64,000 nt of DNA from NCBI GenBank assembly GCA_027922465.2, contig BQMF02000041.1:1364001-1428000 (forward strand), read 5' to 3'. How positions within the stretch are numbered: position 1 is the first letter of the stretch; each line of letters starts with the position of its first letter. This DNA is from Turritopsis dohrnii (Eukaryota > Cnidaria > Hydrozoa > Anthoathecata > Oceaniidae). A program made the position numbers and the translations under genes. This document shows positions 1 through 13,000 of this stretch, piece by piece. Below the pieces are notes generated by a model. That model ran no database searches. It was not told the DNA's origin and worked only from the letters and a program-made list of their open reading frames with translations.

Positions 1-9
1 TTGAACATT

Positions 10-207
10 CTATTCATCTTTATTGATCCGATAGGAAGTAACATCTGTATGTAGATACTGTCTGTTTGCTATTTGGAGGTGCTTTTGCAGAACTGACCGT
101 AAAGGAGCACGGTATGCAGAGTGCACCTCCCACCATTTTACTGCACCTGTATTCGCGGAAAACCCAGTGGTTCCTCCTAGTGTTTTTGAGTCTCGATTCA
201 AGGTCAT
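10..207 (-). pseudogene. Fragment of a transposon-type uncharacterised protein
   Basis: An open frame on the minus strand of about 65 codons. It contains a GGTTGF...AVKWW segment and, near its end, HTDVTSYRINKDE. I recognise this combination (a 'G-GF-x-AV-x-W' segment, then 'H-D-(T/S)-x-RI-x-(R/K)DE') from uncharacterised proteins that are repetitive in many invertebrate and fish genomes and usually travel with DNA transposons. The frame stops where the family pattern would continue past DE, so the copy looks broken. It also runs up to the window edge. The plus strand of the same bases has a competing open frame after a plausible acceptor near base 90, so the strand is not certain. Confidence 0.35.
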
Positions 208-664
208 TTCAATTACTTTATCAGATTCTGTATATAATTTAATATATAATTTTCAATGATATATTTCTTAACAAGAACAGTTTACTTGTTGTATTGAAAA
301 CTCTATTTAGAAGCAAACTTCTCCAATGACGTCACTTAATTATGAGGAATAAATTATTTGTTTTTTAACTTTAAATATAGAGGGGATAAAAGCACTTTTT
401 GTTACAAAAACTGATACTGATTAATTTTTCTACCTTATAACTACAAGAAAACAATAAAAAATGAAATTTTGAAAATTTCATGATACCAGTCCTTTAAAGG
501 CAAGTAACTTTTTGTGGAGCAAGAACTTGGGTTGTGATGTTATCTTTAAGAATCAAAACTACTGGCCAATAAACCTAGAAACTGTAGAAACAGGAGCACT
601 GATGCGCTATTATTTACAAAGGATTTTATATAGAAGCTGAAAGTCTTCCTCTTCTTTATGATAG
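208..664. other. No supported feature upstream of the first phosphatase exon
   Basis: AT-rich sequence ending in a pyrimidine-rich tract and the AG acceptor at 663-664. A short plus-strand open stretch around 500-640 has no recognisable domain and no matching splice sites. Confidence 0.4.
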
Positions 665-1173
665 TTTGCAATGAAGTACTAGATGGCTACACATCTTCTC
701 CACCATCTTCCCACAATCAAAGTATTCTTCCTGGTCATGCTTACATCGACAGTCCTTTATCATGGTGTTCTTCCAAATGTAATAATAAGTATCCTCGTTT
801 ATCATTTCCAAAACATGTCATCATCAGTGGAATTGCTTTGCAAGGTGATTCCAATTCTGACAGTTGGGTCACAAAATATGTTTTGGATTTAAGAATTCAT
901 CCAAGTGGTGAAAAAGAAACAATTAATGTAAGAAATTTTGTTTTAATAGCACTCTTGGTATTATTAAATATTTCTAAAAGCTCTATAACTTAACACAATA
1001 TTGTTGTTTGTTTTTGTAGGACATTATTGGTAATAAAAATAGCATTGAACCACTCTCTGTCAAATGGTTATCTGATTTGTTTGTCATTGATGAACTATGG
1101 TTAAAGCCCACTGATTGGTACAGAAAGTCCTTGAGATGTTGCATGAGATTTAAGGTTTTTGGTTGCAATCAAG
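665..1173 (+). other. F5/8C (discoidin) domain of the phosphatase, two exons
   Basis: Residues run from CNEVLDGY to FKVFGCNQ, about 138 codons, the usual size of an F5/8 type C domain. Visible hallmarks are the first cysteine, an SWC segment, a core reading SGIALQGDSNSDSWVTKY (compare the family pattern GxxxQGxxxxxxWVxxY), then NGN-like and WLKPTDWYRKSLR segments, and the terminal GC pair. The two exons start and end in phase 1, so the domain is a shufflable 1-1 module. The next exon (8567) accepts phase 1, which ties it to the FN3 repeats. In other proteins this fold binds lipids, glycans or collagen at the cell surface; the ligand here cannot be read from sequence. Confidence 0.85.
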
Positions 1174-4051
1174 GTGAGTTCTTTAGAATTAAGAAGTGGA
1201 AGAATCCATTTTAGAATGCATTTTTCATTTTAGAATTAGTAAGAGCATTTGTCTGTCATTCAAAAAAACTGAAACACTGACACAGCAAATAAACCAAGAA
1301 AACACAATTTCTAAATATGAAAATATCTGTTTTGTGTCTTCATACTCTTACCAAATTAAAACAGTGAATGAATATTTAGCTCCAAGGTCGAACTGTCTTG
1401 TTATTACATTATTAAGTTACTAGCAACTCACATAAAAGTTTTTTACGGCTTTAATTTCGAAACAGATGTGTAAAAATCCAGTGTTCCTGTGTGCGAACCT
1501 CATGACGAAAATTTCAATCACAGAATCATGCCTGAAAAGTGAGTCCATGTTATAGAGCTCGAAAAACTGATAAAAAAGTGTATGGGATGGTTTCCCTATG
1601 ACCAACCATTGCAGAGATATCGTCAGTGAAAGACTTTGATGACGTCATAGCGGCAGTACCAAATAAAATTTAAGCCCAAATGATGGGTCACCACATCACC
1701 CGTATCCCTGACTCTAAGAAACACCAGTTATCCCTATTGGTTTTCGAGATATTTCCCCAAAAAACTTCCAAGTTCAATTGGTAATGCAATGCAATGGTAC
1801 CCCTTAATGTATTAAAAAACTGGCGTCACATCGTGTGCAATTATACTAATTATCAATTATCAGTGGTCTAACGAAAAAATGACCACGATTAAGAAGAAAA
1901 ACCATCACTCTCTAAATTAAATTTTAAATTTTTTAAGCGGTTTTCCTTAGGTTAATTCTCCAAACTTTTGATAAATATGTGACATTTTCTTTGAATAAGT
2001 CAGAGTTTGCCTTGCCATGAGCAGGTGAGTTAATAAAGGCTATGGACAACTACATCTGTAATCGACGGGCAAAGTGTGAAATTACTTTCGGCTATATTAA
2101 GGTGATAATTATAAGATCGAAATACATAGAAATCAACCAATCATGTATCAATAATTAAATACTAATTAAATTATCATTATTCACTTTTTGTAAAGCCAGG
2201 AACTGATTTCAGGGAGTTGATATGAAATACTGTTGATATGAGTATTTCCATTAATACTATTTGACACCTGTGGTGGAGTAAAGTATTTAAAATACATGGT
2301 TTCTCCTCGATGTCCTATTACTACTACTACTCCAAGTTATGGACGATTCCGTGCAACGTTTACATGACATTGTCTCCGAATTCACAATTTTGGCCAAATT
2401 TGGAATTTCAGTTCACCAATGTCCATATTTCACAATTGAAAGATGCTGGTTTCGAATTTGACAATTATTTTGTCATGTTTGACTAAAGTTGGGCAATTTT
2501 AGCCAAATTTCGACCAAATTTCGAAACTTCTCTGATTTTCATGAAAACTAAGCACAGTTTGAAAATGCTGATTTCGATTTTGGCAGTCATTTTGTCAGAT
2601 TTGACCAAAATTTGCTTCTTCATGACATGATAAACTGAGCAGATGAGAAGAAATATTTTTCATGTGAAATTTAGCTATGTTAGGAACGAAAATTTACAGT
2701 GGAAAAAGTTTTGCCGGTCAAACTTTCTGACACTTTTCTGAATTTCTGACCGAAAAACTTTTGGATAATCATACTAAAGATTTAAAAGAAATATGTAATG
2801 CAACCGCATTACATATTTCTTTTAAATCTTTAGTATGATTAGCTAAGTTATGCAAGTGCACTATTCCTGAATATCCTGGATATAAAATCAACATAGGCTA
2901 AGGTTCCGGAAGAGAAAAGTGGTCTTCTGGGAAAAGTTATGAATTCGGTCTATTTTGTATGGTTTTACTTTCTAAGTAAGTTTTAAGATATCAAATAACA
3001 TAGAATTATTGCTCACAACGAGTCAGGTGATGACATCATTTGCATAGTCTAAAGTTTTTCTTTTCTATGGTAGTACTTTCTGATACAATGACCTTCGTTT
3101 AAAAGAAATCTTACAAAAATATGAACTAGTGATGATTTTTTTATAAAGAATTCACTGCACGTTATTCACCAAAATTTTTATCTCTGTAACTTCTGGTCCT
3201 GCTGGAGGTATTCCCCAAAAAAATCTGTTGTCTGTTTGTTTGATAAAATAATAAAGAAACTCTCAACAATGAAGTTCATTTGAGACATACTTCCGCAGTT
3301 AATTTTGACGGAAATGTGCGTATCGCATATTGTTTTTTCCTATTTTCCCAAACAAACACATACCAGTATTTTATCAGAATACCCTAAACCGGCCACTTCT
3401 GTTTACTGCATCATACACATTGCAATGCTTTGAAAATATAAGTGGTCTTGTAACCTTTATGAAGCAAGAGCCTTCTTTTGGAATGCTTTTGAGGAAGTAC
3501 TGAGCAGCTTTGGGGTTCCTGAAGGAGTGCCTCTGTTGAGATATATAAATATTTATATGGTGCTTATCAGGTGCCGAACCAACCGAAAGCAAATTTTTAC
3601 AAAAGTCCTTAAATTCTAAAAATTTCTAACCAAAAACATTTGGACAAGTCAAGCCTTTGGACAGAAAATCTTTCTGTTAAAAAAGAAAGATGTTAACAAC
3701 TATAACAGCAAAAAATAATATGATAAAATACTTAGTGTGGTTTATACTTGATTTGGACAAGAGATTGCTTTAAATTTAAAATATATAAGCATGTTAAAAA
3801 TTAATGAAACCTAATAATTTTACCAGAAACATGTTAAAGAAGAACGAACGTTAGATATTTTTTTCATCTTAACTCTTAGTCTTTAACATCAGTAACAGCC
3901 TCCAAATTTTTTTTGCAAAATTCATTCAATTTGGTCCCAAACTAGCACTAAACAACTTTCCAATAACTTTCGGTGATGTGACGTCAATGTTGCGGATACG
4001 CGTGAAATCATTCTGAATGTTATATATGCAATGTTTATCAGTGATGTAAAC

Positions 4052-4092
<41 letters not shown>

Positions 4093-7000
4093 GAATAGTT
4101 TACAAGGATATATACATTTCAGAAATACATCTGTTATCAATATGTGTCCTTGAAAAAAGAAAAAAGATTGAGAGAAAAAGTAAAAATTATTAGTTTATTT
4201 ATATATATATGTTCAATTAAAAAACAATAAAATCAATGAAAAGAGCAGCTGTTGTTTCTAGTGTTTCGACTGTGATGACGTAGTTTGAAATAGTTTTCAA
4301 ATTTTGGTGCAACGTTTCTATCAAGACATTTTCGGACTGTAAGAACAGCTTGTTTACTCATTACATTATATATGGGAGCAGTTTTTGTTCTAAGCAATCT
4401 GTCGGCTCGCAATTCCAGTGATGTTAGTTTATTCTTCTGTGTTTGATTTAAGTTCAAATGGGCTATACAGTTATATTTGAGTGCAGAGACAATGACACTG
4501 GAATACAACAGTCTAGCAGCTTCTATGGTTAAAAATGACATCAACTTCCTCAAGACACCTAGTTTCTTTGATGCTCTCTTGTATTTGCTATCAAAGTCAG
4601 AGTTCAAAAGCAAATTTTGATCGAGGATAGTACCTAAGTAGGTATATGACGTAGTATTGTTGACAGGAACTCCATCACAAAACAGTTTCAGTTCTCTACA
4701 TTCAGGTGGAACAGTGGAGATACGCTTAGACGTGCCGAATAACATACTTTCGGTTTTATCTTTTTCAAGGTTAAGGTTAATTCACTTACATAAATAACGG
4801 TATCATCAGCAAATTGAAGAACGTCACATTTATGAAGACAATCTTCAAAATCGTTGAAAAATATCAAGAATAGAACTGGTCCCAAAATTGATCCTTGGGG
4901 GACACCACATACTAACGGACATGGATCTGATAGCTCTTGTCCTATTTTCACCACCTGCGATCTCAGGAAAAGATAGTCTGTGAACCATTTCAAAGATAAT
5001 CCTTTGATCCCGTACGACTTCAGCTTTTCTAGTAGCCGGTCATGTCCTAGCGTATCGAATGCTTTCAACAGATCAAGAAAAACTGCGCCAGTAAGTTGAC
5101 CACTATCGCCTGCTTTTCGGATTGCATCAGCAAATAAAGTTGTTGCAAGTTCAGTAGATCGATTAGTGCGGTAACCGTATTGATTATCTGAAAGCAAGTT
5201 GTTCTGTTCTAAGTAATTCATCAGCTGTGTATGAACTGCTTTCTCGAGAATTTTAGATGTAACAGACAATACAGAGATTGGTCTGTAATTATTCAGATTT
5301 TCTAAATCACCCTTTTTGTGAAGTGGTGTAACTTGAGAAACTTTCCATTCTGTTGGAACACACCCGGATTGCATTGATAGGTTGATAATGTAGGATATTG
5401 GTTTAGCAATCTCATGAGCGACATCTTTGAGCATTCCTGGTGGTAAATTGTCAATGCCTGTAGATTTGTGTCTTTTAAGTTTTTTCAATTCCTTTTCTAC
5501 AAATATGGTGCTAACATAAGTAAATTGAAATGTAAGCAAAGTTCTCTTTTTTACTGACGATTTTTACTGACGATGGAGGTGTATTAACTAACTCATTTGT
5601 CTCTTTGCATGGTGCCTGCTTATTTATGAATTCGAAAAGCTAATTACAGTTTCTGGCGAAGAATATCGTATAAGTTCTATGTGTTATTGTCAACGATGCT
5701 TGATTTTAGTTGATTTTTTTCTCAAGCATTTTTTCATATTCGTGTTTATCTATGTGACGAGGAAATTCCAATTAAAGAACAGTAAGTTTGTTTATTAACA
5801 TTTAGCACTTTCTTCGTAGCTTTCGGAAAAATTCTGAATTTAGTTTCAATCGTTGAGATTTAGTTTAGATTTTAGTTTAGTTCCATGTTATAAGTTTATT
5901 GTTCTTGAAAAAAAAACATTCTAGCTAACATTTTGCATTTTTACTTTTTGGTGCTTCATCGCAGGCGTTTTTGTTGTCTAAATGTAATGGTAACACAGCA
6001 TAATATGAAATATGAGATGACTGCGCAGGAGGGTGAAAGAGTTATTTTGATGAATAATTAATGAGTCTACCTATTCTACCTGTGTACTTGTAGAATATGA
6101 GAAACGTGACTACTTTCAGAATAGCTTTCAGAATATTTGTGAATAAAAAGAAAAAATGTTTTGACCACTACACAGAATCCCCATTTTTTGCAGCTCTTCG
6201 TTCGAATACTCTGGTTCACATGAATAACTTTCAACGTATTGGCAGTCATCTTCTTCATCAGAGCTATATTCAAAATTTTCATTGTCATCCAAACTCTCTA
6301 CACTACACAGCGCTTCTTGCTTTTCCTTCGTTTCCATCTGTTCTCGTTCTGCTGTGCCGCAACATTGACGTCATTATGCAGCATGTTTTCAAAATAAACC
6401 GTGCTAATTAGTTTCACTTTCACTTATATAAAAACAAGGAATTTGACCCCTTAGAATAAAAAAATAAAAAAATAAAAATCATTTCTATATTGAATGTCAT
6501 ATTAACAAATATTACTAAAAATGTTTTTCTGACGTTCGTTCTCTTTTAATGGTACGGAGAAAAGTATTGTTTTATAATGCAATGTTTTATAGAATTTTGA
6601 TTCCCTGATACAGATTTTTGCATAAGTTTGTAAGGGTGTCTTTAGCTGCTTCAGAAATAAGAGCCTTTTGGAATCCGGACTTAACTCTCGAACCAGGAGA
6701 TTGTTTACCCATGTAGTAGTCAATTATTCATTGTGCATGGATTGGTTTCAGTGTGGTTTCCTTGATATCAACTTAGACATTATAAGGCCTTTCCAATTGA
6801 CTAATAACTACTGATGCATGTTAATTTTGATACTTGTTTGAAAAGAGATTTTTTGCACTTTTATTGACAGATTTGTGAAGTGGTTCTAATAAGTTTGTAT
6901 GATTATTAGGAACATGTTGGACAAGACAATCATTCTTTTCTAAGAAGTTATTGCCTGGCGGTGTTGTTTGACCTCTAAACAACTCAACAGTAAGGTTTTC

Positions 7001-10000
7001 AAATCGGACATTTTCCAACTTTCATGTTCCAGTTATTTGATGTATATTGTCTAAATTACCAATAGATGCACTTTCTGCATTTGTGAAAGTGTTTTTTGTG
7101 GAAACTGTAAACCCAAGAAGAATTTGGTCGATGTTGATGATGAGATCTTTGTGAACGTTATGTTAGAAAACTTTTTCTACTATCTTTTTGTTCCGTGTGA
7201 AAACCAACTCACCGTAAATAGAAAGATACACTGTTCTTTTTGCATTTGTACTTTTTCGTTTAAAAATCAGTATTTTGATAGTGCCTTTTGCCCATTTAAT
7301 TGTGAGGGTTATCTTCCCGCTGTTCCTTGCCATTTTTCTGAATGTCTTGATAAAAGCGCACCATTTCCAACTGATATCACAACTTCCTAGAAATTGCACA
7401 ACCACCTGTTTGTAGATTTGAGAGAATTTGTTTGATTTTCATCACCAGTTCCTCTGACACTAAAGGTGGCTTACCCAAACATGGTGAAAGGCTTGTTAGG
7501 CTTAGAGAACGTAGCAGTTAATGTCAAGTATTTTTTACAAAATTTTTCATAGACAGATCTGCAATCCCTTACGGTTTCCCGTACGAATTTATATCCAGGG
7601 TATTTTATTTTTCCCCTCTTTCACTTCAGGAATGCCATATTTCCATGCACGAAAAGCAATTTCTTTTCTTTATGAGGAAACATAAGAGAAAAATCAAAAC
7701 AAACTAATGACAACGTTGGATTTACAACAATCGAATGTCACATTGTTTTGACAAAAGTGGCTCTGTTTTCGCCTTTGATAGCTAACAAGATGAACAAATC
7801 AATGAGGATTATCATTGGAGTTTGTTGCGACATTATCAAAGTTTTTATTCTAAAAAGGCATTCTTTTACTGCCTTTGTTAAAAGTCGAGGAAACCACATA
7901 TGCAAAAATAGTTCTTGGAACAGATAAATCAAAGAAACAAATCCAGTTTCTCTTCAAGTGGATCCATATTGCTATTGCAGTAACAATGTCAACAAAATTG
8001 ATCCAGTGACAGTTGGTCATCTTCCACACCAGATTTCATGATTTGTTTATTTTATTTTTTGCACAAGGGAGGTACAAGTACCAGAACAGTTGCATAAACC
8101 AAACTCTGCATCACTCTCATTCCTGAAGGCATACAAGAGATGAAGCTACAGTTTAACCATTCAGTCAAGCATATCTCAGAGTTTGGAAGAATTTGTTGGA
8201 AAACATTTGTTTCATCTGGAATATACTTTTGCACTGTGCTCTTGGGGATCATGAAAATGAGAACAAAGACATTCCAAAAGATATTGTAGCAAAAATACCA
8301 GAAGATGCAGACTGTGAAGAAGTGAAATGAGTTGAACAACTTGAACCAAAGAAAGAGAGAAATATAATTGTTGTAGATGATTATATTTCATGCATTTCTC
8401 TTTGTTTCCCCTTTTCATATTTGTGGAGTTAAATGCAGCCCTTAATATTGATAAGGCAAAAATAAGGGCCTGTGTTAAAGGGCCAGCATTAGCTTACAAC
8501 TGGTGTAATGAGGGCCAACAAGATGCTTCTAAGATGAAATTTAACAAGTTATGCTGATCTTTTTAGTTGTATATCCACCCAATATAACAGCAATTACACA
8601 AACAAAAACACACTTAGCAGTTGAATGGACTATAAAGCAGCCAATCAGGATATCGTATTACGCAGTAAGTTGATTTAGTCTTACTCCAGTTTCTAAAACT
8701 TGGTAGTTGCTAAATAAAACGTTGATGTGTAGTGCATAAGTTTATATGGTAAAATCTGAAAAACTACTAGTCTTTTATTATCATTGATATTTCAAAGAAA
8801 TTTTGTACAATCTTAGTTAGCTACTCATATTTAACATTCAAATAAATTTGAATCAAGAGTTTCATAAGAATCTGTTAGGTGAATAACGATCTAAAATAAA
8901 GATTCAATGAAAAAGTTTGTCATCAATCAGTTGGTGTTTCTTCAAGCTAAACTAAAACCTTATGAAATGCCAAAGTCATTTCACTAGTCAATATTTTGAA
9001 TAATAAAATTGTGAAAAACATCACCATTATCAATCCAATTCCAATATCAAACAAATACAATATCAAAGTAAACATTGCTTAATAATCCTTTGCTTTTTAG
9101 GTTACAGTCAATGCAACAAAGTTTTACAATCAATCATTTTCTTTTACATTTGAAAAGCATGTATCAAACTCCAATTCCAGTCAAATTCCCATTCCCTTTG
9201 GTGCTGCTCAACTTAGTTTTACTGTCCAAGCTTTTGTGAACAGAAAGGGTTATCACTATTCTAATTTTGTTACTACAAATGTTACCATAGTTGCAAAAGG
9301 TATTCTACTTTTCCTATTTCTTTCTATGAAACGGGTTTAATATAGAAAGTTGAAGTTCATGAGAATATTGTCATTAGATCCACCTTCACCTCATATTCAT
9401 TCTGTTACTGGTTTTGACGGTTATTCAAAGTATGTACAATTACAGATTAAAAGCGTAGAAGACATTAATGGTCCCATCAGGTAAATCATGATGTGAAATC
9501 TCCTTGATATGGTTTTAAAACAGTTTAATCAGACAATTTATCTAATCTTAACATTTGACATGATGCACAAGTGTAACCAAGATATATCAACCATAGTGTA
9601 TTTTTTGTATTTTCAATACATATTTTATACAAACTGTGTGACGTGACCTTCAGGCGTCAAAAGGGTTGAAGTCTCAGTGATACTGAAATCTTTATTATTG
9701 CAAAGTGTGTGATGATATTGTTGATCAAGTTATTCTTAATATTTTTTAGTTCTTATCAGCTAATCCTATCTAATGAAACACCTACACCTGACATTATGGA
9801 TAGATTGACATTGTTTAACCAGCAGGATGCATTACGTCAAGGATTGTCATATTTCCTTGTCAAAAATATTTCATCTTCGCAATTTGTGAATGGAACGTAT
9901 GAACTTCCGCAAATCGTTGAAGGTAAAGAGAACATTGAGGGACTTCAAATAAAACTGCCAAACATTGGAACGTTTTATTTGTATGTGAGAGCTGTTATAC

Positions 10001-13000
10001 TTTTTCAGGTAAATGATTTTGATTATGATGTGAAGAGAATACATTTTTTATTAAAAAATGGACGGTATTTCCTGAAATTGTTATGTTGTAGGACATTGGA
10101 GTACATGGTTATGGAAACAAGTCATTATTTGGCATTCCTTCTGAATATGTATTAGGTTTGTCATTAATGCATATGCATGTACAAGCAAAATGCTTTTTAA
10201 AGCAAAACATTTATTATATCAAATCAGCGAAGACCTTTTGAATAATTTAGTTAATCAGTATGTGAAATATTAGAAAACCTCTTATAATAGTAGCTAAATC
10301 TCTGATATAATTTCTTAAATTAATACAGTTCGTGAAAGTCTGGAGAAACCAGATCAACCAAGAAGAAATGGATGTGCTGCAAAATTGTTTGTTAAGTTGA
10401 CCAAGGGACCAAACAATACAAAGTAAGTTCTGGTGCTTCTTATAACGAACAAGTTTATTTGTTTATCACAGCAATTAAGAACAACAAATGTCAGACTAAA
10501 ATGAAAATAGACTAAAATCAGTCATATTTCTAATCATGATGAGTTCCACATTTATAACAGAAAGGAGAAGCTCCAAAGAATGTGGACAGTTAAATTCTAA
10601 AATTTTCGTAAAAGGCTTTTTCAAAAGGGGTGCTTTAGTCATCAGAAATGGGAAATACCCACTAACAGAGGAATTCCAAACATTCATGAATGATATTTTA
10701 TTGAACGGAATTTATGATACAAGGTTGAAATTGATAAAGTAATGTTTTCCTTTTATACTCATTTTCACTTTTTGATGCTAATGAAAGAACGGAAGGTCTA
10801 GGAAACTGTAAGAAATATTCAACAATATTTAACTGTAGACGTCACACAATGATAAATAGTGACACTAAAGTGCATTGCTCTAATATGCTAAAACACCACT
10901 CATCACAATGGAGGGGAAATCTTTTTGTATAACATAATTAACGATGATGAAGGAGGTTAGTAAATGACGAATGCTCAAAGGATCGAAAAACAAATGTGAT
11001 GTGCAATAAGTAGCTAAATTGCTGCACAGCTGCCTTTAAAAATGCAAGACAGGAAGGCACTTTTTTAACTAAAGCTCTTAACTGATCCGAACTTCTAAAA
11101 TTATATTTTTTGAGTTACTAACCTTGATTGCAAAACTTTGTTATCTAACACTAAATACTTAAGCTGCAGAACCTTACTGCCTATGCTCATCTGCACTGCC
11201 ATTAGATGCCATCAGTCAGTACAATCAATTTTGGATTTTGAACACATTGTGTTTCTGTAAAGGAACTAAATTGCGCCGTAAGAAGGCCAAAGTTTACATT
11301 TTTACATTTTTCATCTGCGAGTTAGTATCTTGAACAGAAACTACTGTTTTATTATGAACATTTTTTCGGATGGAGATATTGGAAATTTGCAGAAGACTGC
11401 CATAACAGCGGAATCCGGAATATTTAGTTCTCGGGAAAATTAGTTTCCTTATTGTAAACAATTCATAAAACCTCAAAATGAAGAGTTGAGGTATGTAAGC
11501 TATATCACGTCTAAAAAGAATTCAGGAACTCTTTGGGCCTGTTATATATAGTGCTTAAGGTACATGGTAGCCAATAAACATGATAGTGCCTATTATAGTT
11601 ATATGACTTTCATTTATTTCAGGTACTATCAAGTTATTGTGATGAAGACTAATGATGCAAAGAATTTACTTCCAACATCCATGTATAATGAATCAGAATT
11701 AAAATCTTACGATGATTCAGATATAAACGAGCCATATATTACTGCTGTTTTTGATTCTTTACGATTCCTCGAATTGAAAAGATTTATATTAGGTTTGTTC
11801 TGTTTCTATCCTTAAGCCCTTTCCAAGGAAACACAATTGGATTGCATATCTGCAGCTATACATCACCAAGTTTTTTGAGTTTATCCTATCTCAGGGGTTT
11901 TTTACTATAGAAGCCAGATGTTTTTCTGAAGTGTTTATTTTGTTAATAGGTGATGGGAAAACATACCAGTCAGTTAAGGATAGCTACAAAAATGGAAAGC
12001 TTCTACCTGGTCAATACATGTATTTTCAAAGAATCTACACAAATAATGTTAGCTACTCATTTTTATAAGAAAGAAATCAAGGTCATCATACAATAGAGTA
12101 TTTCTTTCAATTTTAGGGATATTCATATTCAAGTCCATGGTCTGATAAATTCACTGTTAAAGGTTAAAGTTGTCAACCAGTTCACCTTTTACTCTTGATA
12201 ATTTGTTGTACTTTTCCATTTCCGGTATGCCATTCAATTGACCAAAAGTCTCAGCACAGCTCTGATTAATTGTTCTCTTAATCATAATTATGTTTAGCCG
12301 ATGTTTCATCTAATAAGGAATCATCTACTGGCCTATTAATTCCATTGATTGCTGGAGTGGCTACTGTATCCTTATTATTACTTGCTATTGCAGGATTTAT
12401 TTGCTTTAAAAGGTAGCTTTGTAATTTCAGGAGGTAATCTGTTAATACAGCTTAATTTTCATTTATGAGGAGAGTCCTTCATTTAGGTTCAAGAAAGAAG
12501 GGCAAGAGAAGAATGATGATCAGATTCACATGTCTGAATTGTCAGATGACGGCGCTGAAGGACCTTCTGTCAATCAAAATGAGAATGCAACAAGAAGTGA
12601 TTTAACTGGTGAATATTCACCGGAAGGTAAATTTTGCTTTCAAGGCCAGTCATTGTTAATTTGGTATTTCTCAAGAAAGTACTTTCCTCACAGATATTAC
12701 TTATACACTATAAACGTGTCTCCGATCTAAGCAAAAATTGGTATTAGGACAACAACAGTTTAACAAAGGACAATTCGATCATTCAATCATTATTAATGTG
12801 CTGAGAAATGTTTATTTTGATTTTCAGGTGTTCAGCACGAGTCCCATTTCAATCTAACGGTTAAACCACAACAGACACCAGTACCTGTTAATGATTTTGC
12901 AGCTTACTACCTAAGAAACAAAGATAAAGCTACTTCAGAGTTTCGAAAGCAATATGATAGTGTACCACTGCATCAGATCCACTCTTGTGATGTGGCAGCT

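Larger units (their letters stand above)
1174..8566. other. Large phosphatase intron filled with repeats
   Basis: Intron between the discoidin exon (donor AAG|GTGAGT) and the first FN3 exon (acceptor TTTTTAG). It contains a diverged 120-bp repeat, a perfect palindrome, a CR1-like fragment and a decayed transposase, all described separately. I see no host exon in 1174-2370, 2850-4050, 5640-6500 or 7490-8560. A short acidic open frame on the minus strand at 6128-6337 may be a transposon remnant. Confidence 0.6.

Noticed and set aside
85..240. Possible plus-strand exon (ENPVVPPSVFESRFK) upstream of the discoidin exons
   Set aside because: The acceptor is plausible but no donor gives the phase needed by the 665 exon, and the minus strand of the same bases has a better family resemblance.
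658..660. ATG at 658 as the start of the phosphatase
   Set aside because: It lies inside the acceptor region; the AG at 663-664 and phase 1 entry show that the reading continues from an upstream exon.
10536..10742. 68-codon open frame in a phosphatase intron
   Set aside because: Flanking exons join directly in phase 2, and no domain or splice pair supports including it.
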